A program made the translations under genes and the position numbers. This document shows, one piece after another, positions 40,479 to 48,780 of a stretch of 64,000 nucleotides of DNA. The notes beneath the pieces were generated by a model. It was not told where the DNA came from, made no database searches, and worked only from the letters and a program-made list of their open reading frames with translations. The DNA is taken from NCBI RefSeq assembly GCF_024494695.1, contig NZ_JANHDP010000007.1, forward strand, positions 62,001 through 126,000, read 5' to 3'. Numbering within the stretch: position 1 is the stretch's first letter; each line of letters opens with the position of its first letter. This DNA comes from Natronoarchaeum rubrum (GTDB taxonomy: Archaea > Halobacteriota > Halobacteria > Halobacteriales > Natronoarchaeaceae).

Positions 40479-42230
40479 ATGACCGACTACTTCGAGGTGC
40501 TGGAGCGGGACGCCGCCGCGCGGATCGCCCAGCTCCGCCTCGACGAGCCGCTGACGACGCCGGCGCTCGTCGACGACGTCGTGGAGGACGCCGGCAGTCT
40601 GTGGCCCGAAGACCGAGAACTCCCCGAGGGATCGGAGAGCGAACTCACGATTCTGCCCCACCGCGGATTCCCCTCGGGTACCGCCGGGGAAGTCAAAGAG
40701 TCGTTCGCGGTCGACTATCCGAACGTCGACTACCCCAGCGCGGTCGTCGTCGACGCCGAGACGGCCGACGATTACGGCGCCGACGCCTACGTCTTCTCCG
40801 GCACGCAGAACGTGATCGGCCACGGGCGGGCGTTCCGCGACGCCGTCGTCGAGACGCGCGAGGCGATCCCGGCCGACAGCGGCCTCTATCTCTCGGGCGT
40901 CGCGACGCCGGCCAACGTCGCCACGCTCGTCTACGCCGGCGTCGACCTGCTCGACGCCGACCGCGCCGTGGTGAAGGGCACGCAGGGCAAGTACCTCACC
41001 AGCGAGGGCGAGCACTTCCTCTCGGACCTTCAAGAACTGCCCTGCGCCTGCCCGGCCTGCCAGCAGTCGATCGAGGAGTTCGACCGCGAGGACTGCGTCG
41101 AGCACAACGTCAACGCGCTGCGCGCCGAGCTCGGGACGGTCCGCGAGCGCATCCGCGCCGGCCGCCTCCGGGACTACATCGAGGGGCAGGCCCGGCACGA
41201 GCAGTGGTGCACCGCCGCGTTTCGCCAGTTCGACCAGCAGTGGTCGTACCTCGAACAGCGCACGCCGGTGCTCCGTGGGTCAGAACTCGTCTCCGCGACC
41301 GAAGATACGATCCGGCGCGTCGAGATCCAGCGGTTCGCCGAGCGCGTCACGACGCGCTACAGGAATCGGTTCGACAACCCGCTCGTGCTGGTGCCGTGTT
41401 CGGCACAGAAGCCCTACAGCGAGTCCCAGAGCCACGGCCAGTTCCACGACGCCGTCCAGTTCCGCGGCCACACCGTCTCGATGACCAGCCCGATCGGCGT
41501 CGTCCCCCAGGAGCTGGAGACCACGTACCCGGCCCAGCACTACGATTCGGTGGTGACGGGCCGCTGGTCCGAGGACGAAAAGCAGTTCGTCGCGGACGTG
41601 CTGGAGGCGTACCTCCGGCGCAACGAGTATCCGAGGGTCGTCGCGCACGTCCCCGAGGAGGGGTACCGCGACATCTGCGAGCGCGTCGAAGCCGAGCTCG
41701 GGCTCGACTTCGAGTACACCGTCGCGGACCACCCCACCGACGACGAGTCGCTCGCGAACCTCGCCAGCACGATGCAGGGCGAGCTCAAGTTCTCGAAGCG
41801 CGAGCGCGAGCACAACACCGTTCGCGCGATCGCGGACTACCAGTTCGGACCCGGCGCCGGCGACGAGCTGTTCGACGACATCTCGATGGAGAGTCGCTAC
41901 CCCAAGCTCCGCGTCCACGACGCGGACGGCGAGCAGCTCGCCGCGATGGTGCCTAACTACGGCGTCCTCGCCTTCACCTTGGAAGGTGCTCGCCGGTGGG
42001 TCGAGAGCCCCGCCCCGACCAAGCGCGTCGAGATCGACGCCTTCGTCCCCCACGGCGACGTGCTCGCGCCGGGCATCGTCGACGCGGACGAGGAGATCCG
42101 CGTCGGCGACGAGATCGTCATCGAGGGGCCGAAGGCGTTCGGCGTCGGCCGCGCGACCATGTCCGGTCCGGAGATGGCCGAGAGCACCCGCGGCATCGCT
42201 TCCTCGGTGCGCCACGTCGACGAGAAGTAG
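40479..42230 (+). CDS. arcS: archaeosine synthase ArcS (TgtA2)
   Basis: A 583-residue TgtA paralogue that converts preQ0-15 in tRNA to archaeosine (or a lysine adduct completed by a radical SAM partner). The TGT-like domain lacks the catalytic Asp pattern but keeps zinc cysteines CACPAC (about 189-194). The ArcS-specific motif PCSAQKPYSESQSH is at about 306-319, and a C-terminal PUA domain (about 505-583) binds the tRNA. It completes the tgtA-arcS pair on the same strand. Confidence 0.95.
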   Translation: MTDYFEVLERDAAARIAQLRLDEPLTTPALVDDVVEDAGSLWPEDRELPEGSESELTILPHRGFPSGTAGEVKESFAVDYPNVDYPSAVVVDAETADDYGADAYVFSGTQNVIGHGRAFRDAVVETREAIPADSGLYLSGVATPANVATLVYAGVDLLDADRAVVKGTQGKYLTSEGEHFLSDLQELPCACPACQQSIEEFDREDCVEHNVNALRAELGTVRERIRAGRLRDYIEGQARHEQWCTAAFRQFDQQWSYLEQRTPVLRGSELVSATEDTIRRVEIQRFAERVTTRYRNRFDNPLVLVPCSAQKPYSESQSHGQFHDAVQFRGHTVSMTSPIGVVPQELETTYPAQHYDSVVTGRWSEDEKQFVADVLEAYLRRNEYPRVVAHVPEEGYRDICERVEAELGLDFEYTVADHPTDDESLANLASTMQGELKFSKREREHNTVRAIADYQFGPGAGDELFDDISMESRYPKLRVHDADGEQLAAMVPNYGVLAFTLEGARRWVESPAPTKRVEIDAFVPHGDVLAPGIVDADEEIRVGDEIVIEGPKAFGVGRATMSGPEMAESTRGIASSVRHVDEK

Positions 42231-42243
42231 ATCGGCGACCAGC

Positions 42244-42831
42244 TCAGGTCGTCGAAATCTGCCGTTCGACGTACGTCGCCACGAGATCGGGTTCGAGGTG
42301 GACCGGATCGCCGGGTTCTTTCGCCGAGAGCGTCGTCAGTTCGCACGTCTCCGGGATCACCGCGACGGCGAAGCGGTCCGCCTGCAGCTCGGCCACGGTC
42401 AGGCTCGCGCCGTCGACCGCCACAGAACCCTTGTCGGCGAGGTACGGCGCGAAGCCGTCGGGGATCGCGAACTCGTAGGTCCAGCCCGCTCCGTCGTCTT
42501 CGACGGCGACGACCTCGCTCGTCGCAGCGACCGTTCCGCCCACGAGGTGGCCGTCGATCGATTCGCCGAGCGCGAGCGGCGACTCCAGGTTCACGGGAGT
42601 ATCGACCGACAACTCCGCGAGGTACGTCCGCTCGACCGTCTCGGCCGAGAGAAACGCCTCGAACCAGCCGTCGCCGACGCGATCCGCGGTGAGGCAGACG
42701 CCGCTAACGCTCACGCTGTCACCGATGGAGGGATCGACGAGTCCGTTCGCATCGATCCGCAAACGGTGTCCGTCACCCTCCGCATTCGTCGCCACGATTC
42801 GTCCGGCGCCGTCGATTAGCCCTGCGTACAT
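42244..42831 (-). CDS. riboflavin synthase, alpha-subunit (bacterial) type
   Basis: A 195-residue protein with two lumazine-binding repeats. The first (about 1-95) has GDSVSVSGVCLTADRVGDGWFEA. The second (about 96-195) begins GHLVGGTVAATSEV and has DKGSVAVDGASLTVAELQADRFAV. The enzyme dismutates 6,7-dimethyl-8-ribityllumazine to riboflavin. Bacterial-type riboflavin synthase in a haloarchaeon reflects ancient gene exchange; most other archaea use an unrelated enzyme. It is convergent with arcS by 13 bases. No FMN riboswitch is visible. Confidence 0.95.
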   Translation of the reverse strand: MYAGLIDGAGRIVATNAEGDGHRLRIDANGLVDPSIGDSVSVSGVCLTADRVGDGWFEAFLSAETVERTYLAELSVDTPVNLESPLALGESIDGHLVGGTVAATSEVVAVEDDGAGWTYEFAIPDGFAPYLADKGSVAVDGASLTVAELQADRFAVAVIPETCELTTLSAKEPGDPVHLEPDLVATYVERQISTT

Positions 42832-42946
42832 GGCGTTTCTACCGGTGCGCTTTCTTTCTCATTATTGCTATGGTTCTCAAAAATGCGGAGTCCTCTTCGG
42901 CCGCTCCCGGCACGCCTAATAGTGATCACCGACGGATTCTGTGTAG

Positions 42947-45124
42947 ATGACGGATCTGCCGGAGACTGTTGGCGTTCTCGTCGCCGACGAACCGACGCCG
43001 GAGCAGCGCGCCGCATTCGATTGGCTCACCGATGCCGGCACCGGCGTCGAGCGGAAGCGACTCTCGGCGATCGCGGCGGGCGACGCCGACCTCGACGACT
43101 GCGACGTCCTCTGGTGGCACGCCGACGAGTCGGTCGCGGACGACCCGACGCTCGAACGGGCTGCCGACTCGATCCGGGCGTACGTCGACGCGGGTGGCGG
43201 CCTGCTGCTGTCGCTGCGCGCTCAGGAAGCCGTGCCCGCGCTGGGCGTCGATCCCGTCGGACCGGACGCGACCGGAGCGGATCACCCGGAAACGACCATC
43301 GGCCTGCTCTGCAAGTCCCTGTACGACGATCACCCCGCGTTCGAGGGCTTCAGTGGGTTGCGCGTCCCGACGCGGTCGGTCGGCGGCCCGCAACCGTACG
43401 CCCGGTACGACGACGTGCTTCCCGAGCGGGGCGACGTGCTCGCGAGTACGATCCGTGACCGGGAAGACGTCGCCCACCAGCCGTCGCTGATCGGCTGGAC
43501 GGCGGGCGACGGCGGCGTCGCCGGGCTCGGAACGGCGCTCACCTTCGCCGGCGACACGACCGAGGAGTGCGAGCGAAATCGCGCGCGACTCCTCGAGAAT
43601 CTGCTCTCGGCGCTGGCCGCGGACGCCCGGTCGTTCGTCGACGGCCGACCGAAAGATGCCGACGCGCTCTCGACGATGCGATCGCGACTGTCAGCCGATC
43701 CGAACCGCCCGCAGTACCACGTCTCGCCGCCCGCGAACTGGCTCAACGATCCGAACGGGCTGATCCACTGGGACGGCCAGTTCCACGTCTTCTACCAGTA
43801 CAATCCCGGCGGGCCGTACCACGACACGATCCACTGGGGCCACGCCGTCAGCGACGATCTGGTCAACTGGCGCGACGAACCCGTCGCGCTGACGCCGTCG
43901 CCCGACGGACCGGACCGGGACGGCTGCTGGTCCGGTTGCGCCTTCGATTCGGACGGCGAAGCGACGCTCCTCTACACCGGCGGCCGCGGCGACGAGCAAC
44001 TGCCCTGTCTGGCGACTGCCGCCGATCCGTCCCTGCGAGAGTGGACAAAGTCGGCGGCCAACCCCGTGATTCCCGAGCCGCCGACGGAGCCGCCGCTGCG
44101 CTCGACCGACGACTGGGTCGCCGAGTTCCGCGACCACAACGTCTGGCGCGAGGACGGGCGCTGGCACCAGCTGATCGGGTCGGGCGTCGAGGGCGGCGGC
44201 GGCACGGCGCTGCTGTACACCGCCGGCGACGACCTGACTGACTGGCGCTACGAGGGGCCGATCCTCACTGGCGATCCCGAGCGCGACGGTGCGATGTGGG
44301 AGTGCCCCGAACTGCTGGATCTGGGCACCAAGCGCCTGCTACACATCTCTAACTACGAGGAGGTCCGGTACTATCTGGGCGAGTACGCCGACGGGGAGTT
44401 CGACGTCGAGACGTCCGGGCTGCTCGACCACGGCGACTTCTACGCGCCCCAGTCGATGCGGACCGACGACGGCCGCTGGCTCACCTGGGGCTGGTGCTGG
44501 GAGGCCAGAGACGAGAGCGCACAGTGGGACGCCGGCTGGGCCGGCGCGCTCTCGCTCCCGCGGCGCGTCGATCTCGACGATGCGGGACGGCTCCGACAGC
44601 GGCCGGCGGCGGAACTCGCCGCCCTGCGCGAGCGTCGGCTGCACGAGGGCGGCGTCGAGTTGACCGACGAGCGACGCGAACTCGGTCGGGGCCGGGCGAT
44701 CGAACTCCGCGCCGAGGTCCGGCTGGAGGACGCCGACGAGTTCTCGATCGTCGTCTGCGAATCCCCCGACTGCGCCGAGCGGACGCCGATCCGGTACACG
44801 CGAGACAGCCACGTCGAAGTCGACCGCACCGAATCGAGCGCCGACCCCCGGTCGACGAAGGCGCCCGAGCGCATGCCCGTTTCGCCGGTCGACGGCCCGC
44901 TGGAACTGACCGCCTATCTCGACGGCTCGGTACTGGAGCTGTTCGTCAACGAGCGCCACTGCCTGACGACGCGCATCTACCCGACCGCCGCGGACGCCGA
45001 CCGGCTGTCGGTGGCCGCGACCGGCGGCACCGCCGCCGTCGAATCGCTCGACGTCTGGGAACTCGGCTCGGCGTGGGGGCCCGACGAACGCGCGGCGTCG
45101 GCCGCCGAGCCGGCAGAAGAGTAG
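42947..45124 (+). CDS. GH32 beta-fructosidase with N-terminal amidotransferase-like domain
   Basis: A 725-residue glycoside hydrolase. The GH32 five-blade domain begins at about 250 with NWLNDPNG (about 263-270, Asp nucleophile) and contains WECPE (about 451-455, Glu acid/base). The middle motif is FRDHN rather than the usual RDP. A C-terminal beta-sandwich (about 565-715) includes [20 protein letters not shown]. Residues 1-240 form a GATase1/ThuA-like domain ([22 protein letters not shown]) that is not standard for the family. No signal peptide is seen. It likely splits sucrose, levan or inulin. Confidence 0.88.
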   Translation: MTDLPETVGVLVADEPTPEQRAAFDWLTDAGTGVERKRLSAIAAGDADLDDCDVLWWHADESVADDPTLERAADSIRAYVDAGGGLLLSLRAQEAVPALGVDPVGPDATGADHPETTIGLLCKSLYDDHPAFEGFSGLRVPTRSVGGPQPYARYDDVLPERGDVLASTIRDREDVAHQPSLIGWTAGDGGVAGLGTALTFAGDTTEECERNRARLLENLLSALAADARSFVDGRPKDADALSTMRSRLSADPNRPQYHVSPPANWLNDPNGLIHWDGQFHVFYQYNPGGPYHDTIHWGHAVSDDLVNWRDEPVALTPSPDGPDRDGCWSGCAFDSDGEATLLYTGGRGDEQLPCLATAADPSLREWTKSAANPVIPEPPTEPPLRSTDDWVAEFRDHNVWREDGRWHQLIGSGVEGGGGTALLYTAGDDLTDWRYEGPILTGDPERDGAMWECPELLDLGTKRLLHISNYEEVRYYLGEYADGEFDVETSGLLDHGDFYAPQSMRTDDGRWLTWGWCWEARDESAQWDAGWAGALSLPRRVDLDDAGRLRQRPAAELAALRERRLHEGGVELTDERRELGRGRAIELRAEVRLEDADEFSIVVCESPDCAERTPIRYTRDSHVEVDRTESSADPRSTKAPERMPVSPVDGPLELTAYLDGSVLELFVNERHCLTTRIYPTAADADRLSVAATGGTAAVESLDVWELGSAWGPDERAASAAEPAEE

Positions 45125-45140
45125 CTGTTCCGGCGGGGCG

Positions 45141-45264
45141 GCCGGACGCCGCGATGGCCGGCGCTTCGGCGGCCGGACGCCGCGATGACCGGCGCTTCGG
45201 CGGCCGGACGCCGCGATGACCGGCGCTTCGGCGGCCGGACGCCGCGATGACCGGCGCTTCGGCG
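45141..45264. repeat. 31-base tandem repeat between the GH32 and GH68 genes
   Basis: Four units start at 45141, 45172, 45203 and 45234, each containing GCCGGACGCCGCGATG and CCGGCGCTTCGGC. Units 2-4 are nearly identical and the fourth passes into degraded sequence. The array sits in the convergent gap (163 bases), 17 bases after the GH32 stop. It may be a terminator cluster or a slippage-prone repeat. Confidence 0.8.
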
Positions 45265-45287
45265 GCTCGACGCCGCGACGCCGACCG

Positions 45288-46604
45288 CTACTCCTCGGGC
45301 GCTCGGTACTCGCCCCGTCCGGCCTCGTCGCTCCGGTACTCCGAGAGCAGCGGCGGCAGTTCTTCATCGGGGAGCGGCAGGTGGCCGTGTTCCAGCGCGC
45401 CGAGCACGCGCGTCTCCGTCCCCTCGAGGGCGAGCCGGAGCGTCGGGGCGAGCGTCCCGCCGAACCGCCGCTGTTGCTCCGCGGGCGGTAGCGCCGCGAC
45501 GTCGTCCAGCGACAGCCCGCGAAGGTCGTAGTAGTTGAAGAAGCTGCTCACCAGCAACTCCTCGCGGTGGGGATAGGCTACCCACGAGTAGGTCTGAAAC
45601 GGCGCGCCGGCGGGGTTCGTGACGACCAGCCCGCTGCCGTTGAGCGGTTCGTAGCTCCCCCGGAGCGAGTCGGCGACGAAGCCGTACAGCGCGTCGTACC
45701 CCTCGATCCCCGGCGCGAAGGTGTGCTCGTGACTCGAGACGAACAGGTAGTACCGACCGTCGCGAACGACGACGTGGGGCCGTTCGAGCTCCTGGTTGGT
45801 ACAGACGCCGTCGAGCAGCGGGTCGTCCAACGCCCACTCCGTGGGGTCGCCGTTCTCGGAGACGGCGACGCCGACGCTGCCGTTGAACTCCTGGTGGTGG
45901 GCATCACCGTCGCCGGCGTCGCTGCCTTCCGGAACGGGGGTGTTCGCCTCGAACAACAGGCACGTCTCGCCGGTCTCGGGGTCCTCGAAGAACCACGGGT
46001 CTCGAAAGGTGTAGATCATCCCGCTGGACTGCGCTTCCCGCTCGTAGCGAGTGCCGTCGGGTTCCAGCAGCACCTCGTGGTCGAACGATCCCTCGATCGC
46101 GATGCCGTCCGCGGTCGTCTCGACGCGGCCGCCCGCGCCCACGGCGATTCGCTGGGCGTAACTCAGTTCGTCCTCGCCGCGCTCCCCGGCGGCGGTGTAG
46201 TACACGTAGACCGTTCCATCGCGATCGTAGAGCGCCGACCCGGCCCACTGGCGCGAGCCGAACGCGGTCCCGTCCTCGAACACCGGGCCGCCGCAGTGCC
46301 AGGTCTCGCCGTCCGCCGAGTAAAAGTAGCGGACCGTCGCGACGTCGTGGCGCTTGCCCGGCAACAGCTCGGCCGGCGCCGTCAGCGAGAAGATCACGCG
46401 GTGCCCGTCGATCTCCGCGATCGACCCGTCGCGATTCCGCAGGAACCAGGTGTCCCAGACGTGGATCTCGGGGGCGTCCTGCTCGGCCGGCGGGTAGACG
46501 ACGGGCGCGACATCGTCGGGCCCGCGCTCGATCTCCGACGCCTGCGCGCGGGTCCAGCGCGGCGTCCTCTCGACGACGTTCGACTCTGGTCCGTACTCTG
46601 CCAT
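45288..46604 (-). CDS. GH68 fructansucrase (levansucrase/inulosucrase)
   Basis: A 438-residue GH68 enzyme, which transfers fructose from sucrose to water or to a growing fructan. Catalytic residues are WDTW (Asp51 nucleophile), FRDPWFF (RDP at 201-203, Asp stabiliser) and ELERPH (Glu274 acid/base). Length matches the catalytic core of bacterial enzymes. No signal peptide or Tat motif precedes residue 20, so the exported location usual for the family is not explained. It is convergent with the GH32 gene, a likely fructan-use pair. Confidence 0.9.
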   Translation of the reverse strand: MAEYGPESNVVERTPRWTRAQASEIERGPDDVAPVVYPPAEQDAPEIHVWDTWFLRNRDGSIAEIDGHRVIFSLTAPAELLPGKRHDVATVRYFYSADGETWHCGGPVFEDGTAFGSRQWAGSALYDRDGTVYVYYTAAGERGEDELSYAQRIAVGAGGRVETTADGIAIEGSFDHEVLLEPDGTRYEREAQSSGMIYTFRDPWFFEDPETGETCLLFEANTPVPEGSDAGDGDAHHQEFNGSVGVAVSENGDPTEWALDDPLLDGVCTNQELERPHVVVRDGRYYLFVSSHEHTFAPGIEGYDALYGFVADSLRGSYEPLNGSGLVVTNPAGAPFQTYSWVAYPHREELLVSSFFNYYDLRGLSLDDVAALPPAEQQRRFGGTLAPTLRLALEGTETRVLGALEHGHLPLPDEELPPLLSEYRSDEAGRGEYRAPEE

Positions 46605-46718
46605 GACTCTCTGTGCGCGCGTCGTCGGAAAAACCGTTGCGAATTACTAACACCACCTGTTGTATTCAATTTCCGGTCGACCGCTCGCGGTGCGTCGACG
46701 CCGTCGCGACGGTCCGTC

Positions 46719-46958
46719 TCAGGGCTCGTCGCGCGAGATATACTTCGCGCTGACGTAGGTCACCACGACGAGTACGAGCGTCGTGAACAGCAGGTGCCCG
46801 TACATGATCAGCGTCGGAAGCGTGTTCTCCTCGCCGAAGCGGGGCCCCCACGGCGTCACGATCGTGAACAGCAGAATGAATATCACGAGAATCGCGAACG
46901 GGACGGCGTTGACTATGATGTCGAGCAGCGTCTCTCGGTCCAGTGGTTGCTCGACCAT
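46719..46958 (-). CDS. small two-helix membrane protein (DUF6684-like)
   Basis: A 79-residue protein with a polar N-terminus (LDRETLLDIIVNAVPF) and two hydrophobic helices (about 14-37 and 46-70) around the loop TPWGPRFGEENT. The pattern resembles a haloarchaeal family often found near cytochrome oxidase or CopD genes. A CopD-like gene is next, 65 bases away on the same strand, so association with copper or oxidase biogenesis is possible but unproved. Confidence 0.72.
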   Translation of the reverse strand: MVEQPLDRETLLDIIVNAVPFAILVIFILLFTIVTPWGPRFGEENTLPTLIMYGHLLFTTLVLVVVTYVSAKYISRDEP

Positions 46959-47023
46959 GCAGACGAGTACGACGTATCGACTAAAAGGCGACGGGGCTCG
47001 CTATTTTGGACCGAACGACGCGC

Positions 47024-47482
47024 TCAGACGAAGACGCCCGAGGAGATCACGCCGCCGACCGTCAGCAGCGCGAGGCCGATGACCGACGCCGCGCGGAACC
47101 AGGTCTCGGTTTCGGCGGCCGGCGCACGGACGCGCTGGGCCTGCAGCCCATCTTCGAGCCGCCGGGTCGTCATCTCCAGCAGCCCGGTCAGCACCAGCCA
47201 GAGCGCGACCATCGTCAGCACGAGGTGGCCGCGACCGGAGCCGAACAGCGAATCGGCCGTGTAGATGTTCGACGCCATGAGACTCCCCGTCGCGAGCAAC
47301 AGCAGCGAACTCAGCCGCGTGATCGTCGTCAACTGTCCGGACGCGCGCTCGACGGCCTCGGGGTCGAGCAACCCGTCTTTCGCCATCGGGAGCACCGATG
47401 CGGTCATAAATACGACGCTACCCACCCAGACGCCGGCGAAGATCGTGTGGAGCACGACCGCCGTCCCTTGGACCGGATCCAT
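47024..47482 (-). CDS. CopD-like membrane protein
   Basis: A 152-residue four-helix protein. HTIFAGVWVGSVVFMTASVLP (about 12-32), with His12, resembles the CopD domain helix that may bind copper or heme. Further helices are at about 58-72, 85-103 and 130-150. Bacterial CopD takes part in copper resistance or import; the archaeal role is unknown. It is upstream of the DUF6684-like gene and downstream of the 349-residue unknown gene on the same strand. Confidence 0.75.
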   Translation of the reverse strand: MDPVQGTAVVLHTIFAGVWVGSVVFMTASVLPMAKDGLLDPEAVERASGQLTTITRLSSLLLLATGSLMASNIYTADSLFGSGRGHLVLTMVALWLVLTGLLEMTTRRLEDGLQAQRVRAPAAETETWFRAASVIGLALLTVGGVISSGVFV

Positions 47483-47531
47483 GCGGGTGATGTGTGTGCC
47501 GGGGGGTTTTGAGGCTTGCTTTTGAACCCCG

Positions 47532-48581
47532 CTACAGGCAGTCCGAGCAGACGAGGTCGACCCGCCGGTCGTCGCTGGCCTCGGTCGTCGTCTCCAGCGA
47601 CTGGACCGACCGGGTGGCGCCGCAGATCTCGCAGTCGGCCCGGGCGCCCGAGATCATCGAGTCCAGCCCGATCTCGGTCAGCCCGTTCGCTCCGGTAAAG
47701 AGGTTGCCGACCCGCTCGTCGACGCCCTGCACCGATCCGCCGTCGCTGGCCATCTCGTCGGCCAGTTCTTGGGGAAGATCACCGCTCCCGGGGCCGAGAT
47801 CGAGTCCGATCCCGGACTCGTCGCCCTCGTCCGACTCCGCATCGGCGTCGAGGTGCGCGTCCGTGGCGACGTCGCGCTCGTCGTCGAGCGGTGCGCCCGC
47901 ACCGATGCCGTCGTCCGTGTCGGCGGCGTCCGCGTCGGCGTCGCCCTCGACGAGGTCGCTCGGCGAGAGCGCCTCGCGTTCGGCGTCGTCGATGCGGCGT
48001 TCGACCTTCTCCAACCCCTCGCTGAGGAACTCGGTCGCCAGGTCGCCGGGTAACGCGGAGCCGCCGTAGATGTCGTCGACGAGCGTCTCCCGGAGTTCTT
48101 CGGACGTCGTCCCTTCGCGGGCGGCGACCGCGGACAGGGCCGCGTTCTCGCGCTCGGCTCGCGTGTCGGCGTCGGACGCGGCGACGTACCGCCGCACGAC
48201 TCGCGGGAGCAACCGCTCGGAGGCCTCGGTCGCCGACCAGTCGGTCGGGAACACGGCGTCGATCGCGTCGACGATCTCCGCGGGCGGCTCCTCGCCGCTC
48301 GCGCTCGTCGATGATTTTGTGGGCTCTGTGGTCGCCGCGTTCGGCGCGTCGTTCGTGCTTCCGGCCGCGTCGTGCTCGACGCGACGCCCCGTGCCCGTCT
48401 GCGAGGTGGGTTCCCGGTCGGGTTGCTCGGCGAGATCGGCGACGACGCTCAGACACTCCTGAACCGACGACGGGTCGTAGCCGCGGTACTCCCGGAACAG
48501 CGCCTCGAGCCGCTCGTACAGCGCCTCCGGGATCCGCGCCTCGACGTACGCGTCGCCACCCGATCGCTCGTCCCGCTCCAT
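47532..48581 (-). CDS. unknown protein with C-terminal zinc ribbon
   Basis: A 349-residue protein. Residues 1-50 form a compact charged segment (AYVEARIPEALYERLEALFREYRGYDPSSVQECL) that may fold as a ribbon-helix-helix-like or RHH-adapter domain. A Ser/Thr/Ala-rich linker follows, then helical 100-210, then an Asp-rich linker. The end has CEICGATRSV and VCSDCL, a four-Cys zinc site. DNA or RNA binding is suspected but not shown. The ATG at 48581 is preceded by an AT-rich TATA-like AATTTATTTG 25-34 bases upstream. Confidence 0.7.
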   Translation of the reverse strand: MERDERSGGDAYVEARIPEALYERLEALFREYRGYDPSSVQECLSVVADLAEQPDREPTSQTGTGRRVEHDAAGSTNDAPNAATTEPTKSSTSASGEEPPAEIVDAIDAVFPTDWSATEASERLLPRVVRRYVAASDADTRAERENAALSAVAAREGTTSEELRETLVDDIYGGSALPGDLATEFLSEGLEKVERRIDDAEREALSPSDLVEGDADADAADTDDGIGAGAPLDDERDVATDAHLDADAESDEGDESGIGLDLGPGSGDLPQELADEMASDGGSVQGVDERVGNLFTGANGLTEIGLDSMISGARADCEICGATRSVQSLETTTEASDDRRVDLVCSDCL

Positions 48582-48605
48582 ATCGTACCGTTCTACACCG
48601 CACGT

Positions 48606-48615
48606 ACAAATAAAT
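48606..48615 (-). promoter_or_regulatory. TATA box of the zinc-ribbon protein gene
   Basis: On the minus strand AATTTATTTG sits 25-34 bases upstream of the start at 48581, in the AT-rich 199-base divergent region shared with the permease gene at 48781. Confidence 0.5.
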
Positions 48616-48780
48616 TCCCGTACGCACGAATTTACTTTCCTAATCGGATGTCGCGCACAGAATGTCGCGTCGGCACAACGTTTCGCGTCGAAATCGCATA
48701 CTTCAAAAGCGGAGTCACCGAACAACCGACGTAGAGAGGTTCGTGATATTACATATTCGGCGCACGGGCGGTGGTTCCCC

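Noticed and set aside
42832..42946. FMN riboswitch upstream of riboflavin synthase
   Set aside because: The upstream 115 bases lack the conserved RFN helices; only an AT-rich promoter-like segment is seen.
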